The notes below the pieces were generated by a model. The model saw only the letters and a list, made by a program, of their open reading frames with translations. It was not told the DNA's origin and made no database searches. From assembly GCA_002505495.1 (NCBI GenBank), contig DAVI01000090.1:15558-20979 (forward strand): a stretch of DNA of 5,422 nucleotides, given 5' to 3'. A program made the translations under genes and the position numbers. Each line of letters starts with the position of its first letter. The stretch's first letter is position 1. Of this stretch, positions 3,888 through 5,422 are shown one piece after another. This DNA comes from Euryarchaeota archaeon UBA59. GTDB taxonomy: Archaea > Thermoplasmatota > Poseidoniia > Poseidoniales > Thalassarchaeaceae.

Positions 3888-5422
3888 GCTCTCACCTCCA
3901 ACACAGCCGCAGCCAACTCAGGAATCTCAACGCCAGCCAACTCAAACGCCTCCTCCACCGATGAGAACCCATCACCGTCCCGCATCTCCTTGGCGCGGGC
4001 GCTGACCAGTTTCCAAGCGGATTTCTCGCCGATTCCCGGAATCGCCTGAAACTGCTTCTCGGTGGCGGTATTGAGGTCGATTCCCACCTCGACGCCGGTG
4101 ATGCTGCGCTTGCCGTGTGATGTCACGAGCACGTCTGAGACGGTCTCGAGCGGGACATGGTAGGGCAAGCCGATGAGAATCGGATAGGCACCGACTTGAC
4201 GGCCGAAGGTGACGCCCGCCTTTCCGCGGCACGATTCTGCTCGATGCGAGCCATCGGTGGTGTGAGCCGGCAGTCGGATCCTGCCGTCGTGACTCTCCCA
4301 GCGAACCCCGTTGAGGCGCTGTCCGACGGGCAGCATTTCAGCCAGAAGAGGCGAGTCAATCTCGTTGCGCACCCACTCCTTGAAGGAGCGGAATTGCTTC
4401 TCTGGTATCTCCTGGAAGCCCTCGCCCTCGACCTGTCGAATGTTGATTCTTCTAAGCCACAGCCCCTCGGCGCGCAGACTACACAGCAACTCCCGATTCA
4501 GTTCGTATGTTTTGTCAGTCTCTCCATTCAGTCCAGCGATGAAGTTGAGTCCTGGGAGGAGTTTGGGAAGCCCCCTCTCACCGCGGGCGCGGCCGTGTTC
4601 GTTGATCAGGCGGATGGCTGCCTTGAGTTGGACGGGGTCGCAGTTCAGCCAGTTCTGCTCGTGAACGGTAGGGTCGGCCGATTCAAGCCCGAAAGAGAGG
4701 ATTCCGCCGTCGCTGAGAGTATCGCAGAGCGTACGAGTGATTTCGGCCGCTGGCTCCAGATTTTCAGCGATTATGCTCGGATTTCCGTTGTCAACATGGA
4801 GGATTTGGAGACGTTCGTCGTCGCGCAGACCGTGCAGTAGCTTGGCGAGTGGCTCGGGATTTGGAATCGGGTACTCGAGTTCGACGACTCCTTCGGCCAT
4901 GTAGGTGTAGACGTCTGTCATGCCTCCCAGTCGCACGTTCGTGACGCCGCAGTCGAGGGCCGTACTGACCTCTTCGATGACCTCTTCGGGAGTCCGCCAG
5001 ATAGGCACCCCCTTCTTCGGCTCGATGCAGAACTTGCAGCCTTGCTTGTAGCGTACGCAGCCTTGGTAGACTTCGACTTCGTAGGTTAGGGGTCCGCCCA
5101 AGTCAGGGTGGTCGGTCACCGCTCTGCTGCTCGCCCCCGCACCCGCCCAGAGAGTCCACTGTTCCGGAGTCCTCCTGCGGTGAGCCATCTCTCCGCTCTG
5201 AAGAAAATGTTCGAGGGTCGCATCCGTGTCCTGTACGCAGAGGAACAGGTTGTGGCGCAGCGGAGTCCAACCCTGCTGACGCCAGCCGCGGATTGCCCAA
5301 CCGCCGGCAATCATGGGTGGTTTTCGAGGAAGGGTACGTAGCAGTTCGTCGGTTTCTCGCAGCGAGATGGGTGTGCCGCGCAGGTATTTCCCTGGCACCA
5401 CCGCACCGGCGATGATGACGAT
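3884..5422 (-). CDS. Radical SAM protein with C-terminal helix-hairpin-helix (COG1031-like), 5' end missing
   Basis: The frame is open to the right edge and its 512 visible codons begin IVIIAGAVVPGKYLRGTPIS, so the true start lies outside the window. The GTG at 5401 is inside conserved sequence and is not the start. Counting from that GTG, YQGCVRYKQGCKFC at 112-125 holds three cysteines (115, 122, 125) spaced CX6CX2C, which should bind the 4Fe-4S cluster in place of the canonical CX3CX2C. Core barrel elements follow: VRLGGMTDVY (156-165), LHVDNGNPSII (201-211) and LSFGLESADP (235-244). TFGRQVGAYPILIGLP at 398-413 begins a C-terminal domain. A ComEA-like helix-hairpin-helix, LNTATEKQFQAIPGIGEKSA, spans 443-462 and continues to about 490. 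This architecture matches COG1031, largely archaeal and of unknown substrate as far as I know. The HhH suggests nucleic-acid contact (inference). The stop overlaps the SMUG1 start by 4 nt. Confidence 0.9.
   Translation of the reverse strand: MVIIAGAVVPGKYLRGTPISLRETDELLRTLPRKPPMIAGGWAIRGWRQQGWTPLRHNLFLCVQDTDATLEHFLQSGEMAHRRRTPEQWTLWAGAGASSRAVTDHPDLGGPLTYEVEVYQGCVRYKQGCKFCIEPKKGVPIWRTPEEVIEEVSTALDCGVTNVRLGGMTDVYTYMAEGVVELEYPIPNPEPLAKLLHGLRDDERLQILHVDNGNPSIIAENLEPAAEITRTLCDTLSDGGILSFGLESADPTVHEQNWLNCDPVQLKAAIRLINEHGRARGERGLPKLLPGLNFIAGLNGETDKTYELNRELLCSLRAEGLWLRRINIRQVEGEGFQEIPEKQFRSFKEWVRNEIDSPLLAEMLPVGQRLNGVRWESHDGRIRLPAHTTDGSHRAESCRGKAGVTFGRQVGAYPILIGLPYHVPLETVSDVLVTSHGKRSITGVEVGIDLNTATEKQFQAIPGIGEKSAWKLVSARAKEMRDGDGFSSVEEAFELAGVEIPELAAAVLEVRA
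3892..3899 (-). promoter_or_regulatory. Strong ribosome binding site for the SMUG1 start at GTG 3887
   Basis: GGAGGTGA on the minus strand matches the archaeal anti-Shine-Dalgarno complement over all eight bases and lies 4 nt before GTG 3887. It sits inside the last codons of the radical SAM gene. It is the best evidence that SMUG1 starts here and not at the internal GTG 3735. Confidence 0.75.

Noticed and set aside
4157..4840. A 227-codon open frame on the plus strand
   Set aside because: It lies wholly antisense to the radical SAM coding sequence, whose motifs are unmistakable, and its own translation has no recognisable domain.
1..5422. CRISPR array, tRNA or rRNA gene, insertion sequence or attachment site
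   Set aside because: I saw no regularly spaced repeats, no tRNA-like arm sequences such as GGTTCGAATCC, no transposase motif and no flanking direct repeats; nearly all sequence is accounted for by five protein-coding loci.

Overview
The window reads as a compact archaeal chromosome segment, with G+C a little above 55% by eye. It most likely comes from a marine Euryarchaeota / Thermoplasmatota-type lineage such as Marine Group II (Ca. Poseidoniales). The grounds are: an archaeal-type radical SAM protein ending in a helix-hairpin-helix (COG1031-like); strong GGAGGTGA Shine-Dalgarno sequences; and tight overlapping genes. The lineage is an inference; the gene calls do not depend on it.

Layout. 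At the left edge, on the minus strand, is the N-terminal B12-binding domain of a fused acyl-CoA mutase of the IcmF (isobutyryl-CoA mutase) type, running off the window. A divergent intergenic region of about 165 bp carries a perfect 14-bp palindrome and a second inverted repeat. It separates IcmF from a plus-strand gene for a small protein with about seven membrane segments and no assigned function. That gene converges on a minus-strand cluster, with a 48-bp gap at the junction.

The minus-strand cluster, in transcription order (right to left), has three genes. First is a radical SAM enzyme with an unusual CX6CX2C cysteine motif and a C-terminal HhH motif, whose 5' end lies beyond the right edge. 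Second is a SMUG1-family uracil-DNA glycosylase whose start overlaps the radical SAM stop by 4 nt (GTGA). Third is a long-chain acyl-CoA synthetase starting 19 nt after the SMUG1 stop.

The main anomaly is that the SMUG1 gene is split. Its conserved N-terminal helices (TYEPLDYAW...H..Y) lie in one frame, and the catalytic part (from VPKTVLLGMNPGP) lies in another. The break is at a GGG run, where one extra G would restore a full protein of about 241 aa. The downstream frame has its own well-placed GGAGGT ahead of a GTG. The split could therefore be a sequencing or assembly error, a real frameshift, or a two-chain arrangement.

Functionally, the IcmF mutase and the acyl-CoA synthetase both belong to acyl-CoA metabolism. 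The radical SAM-HhH protein and SMUG1 form a translationally coupled pair that may act on nucleic acid. The radical SAM substrate is unknown.
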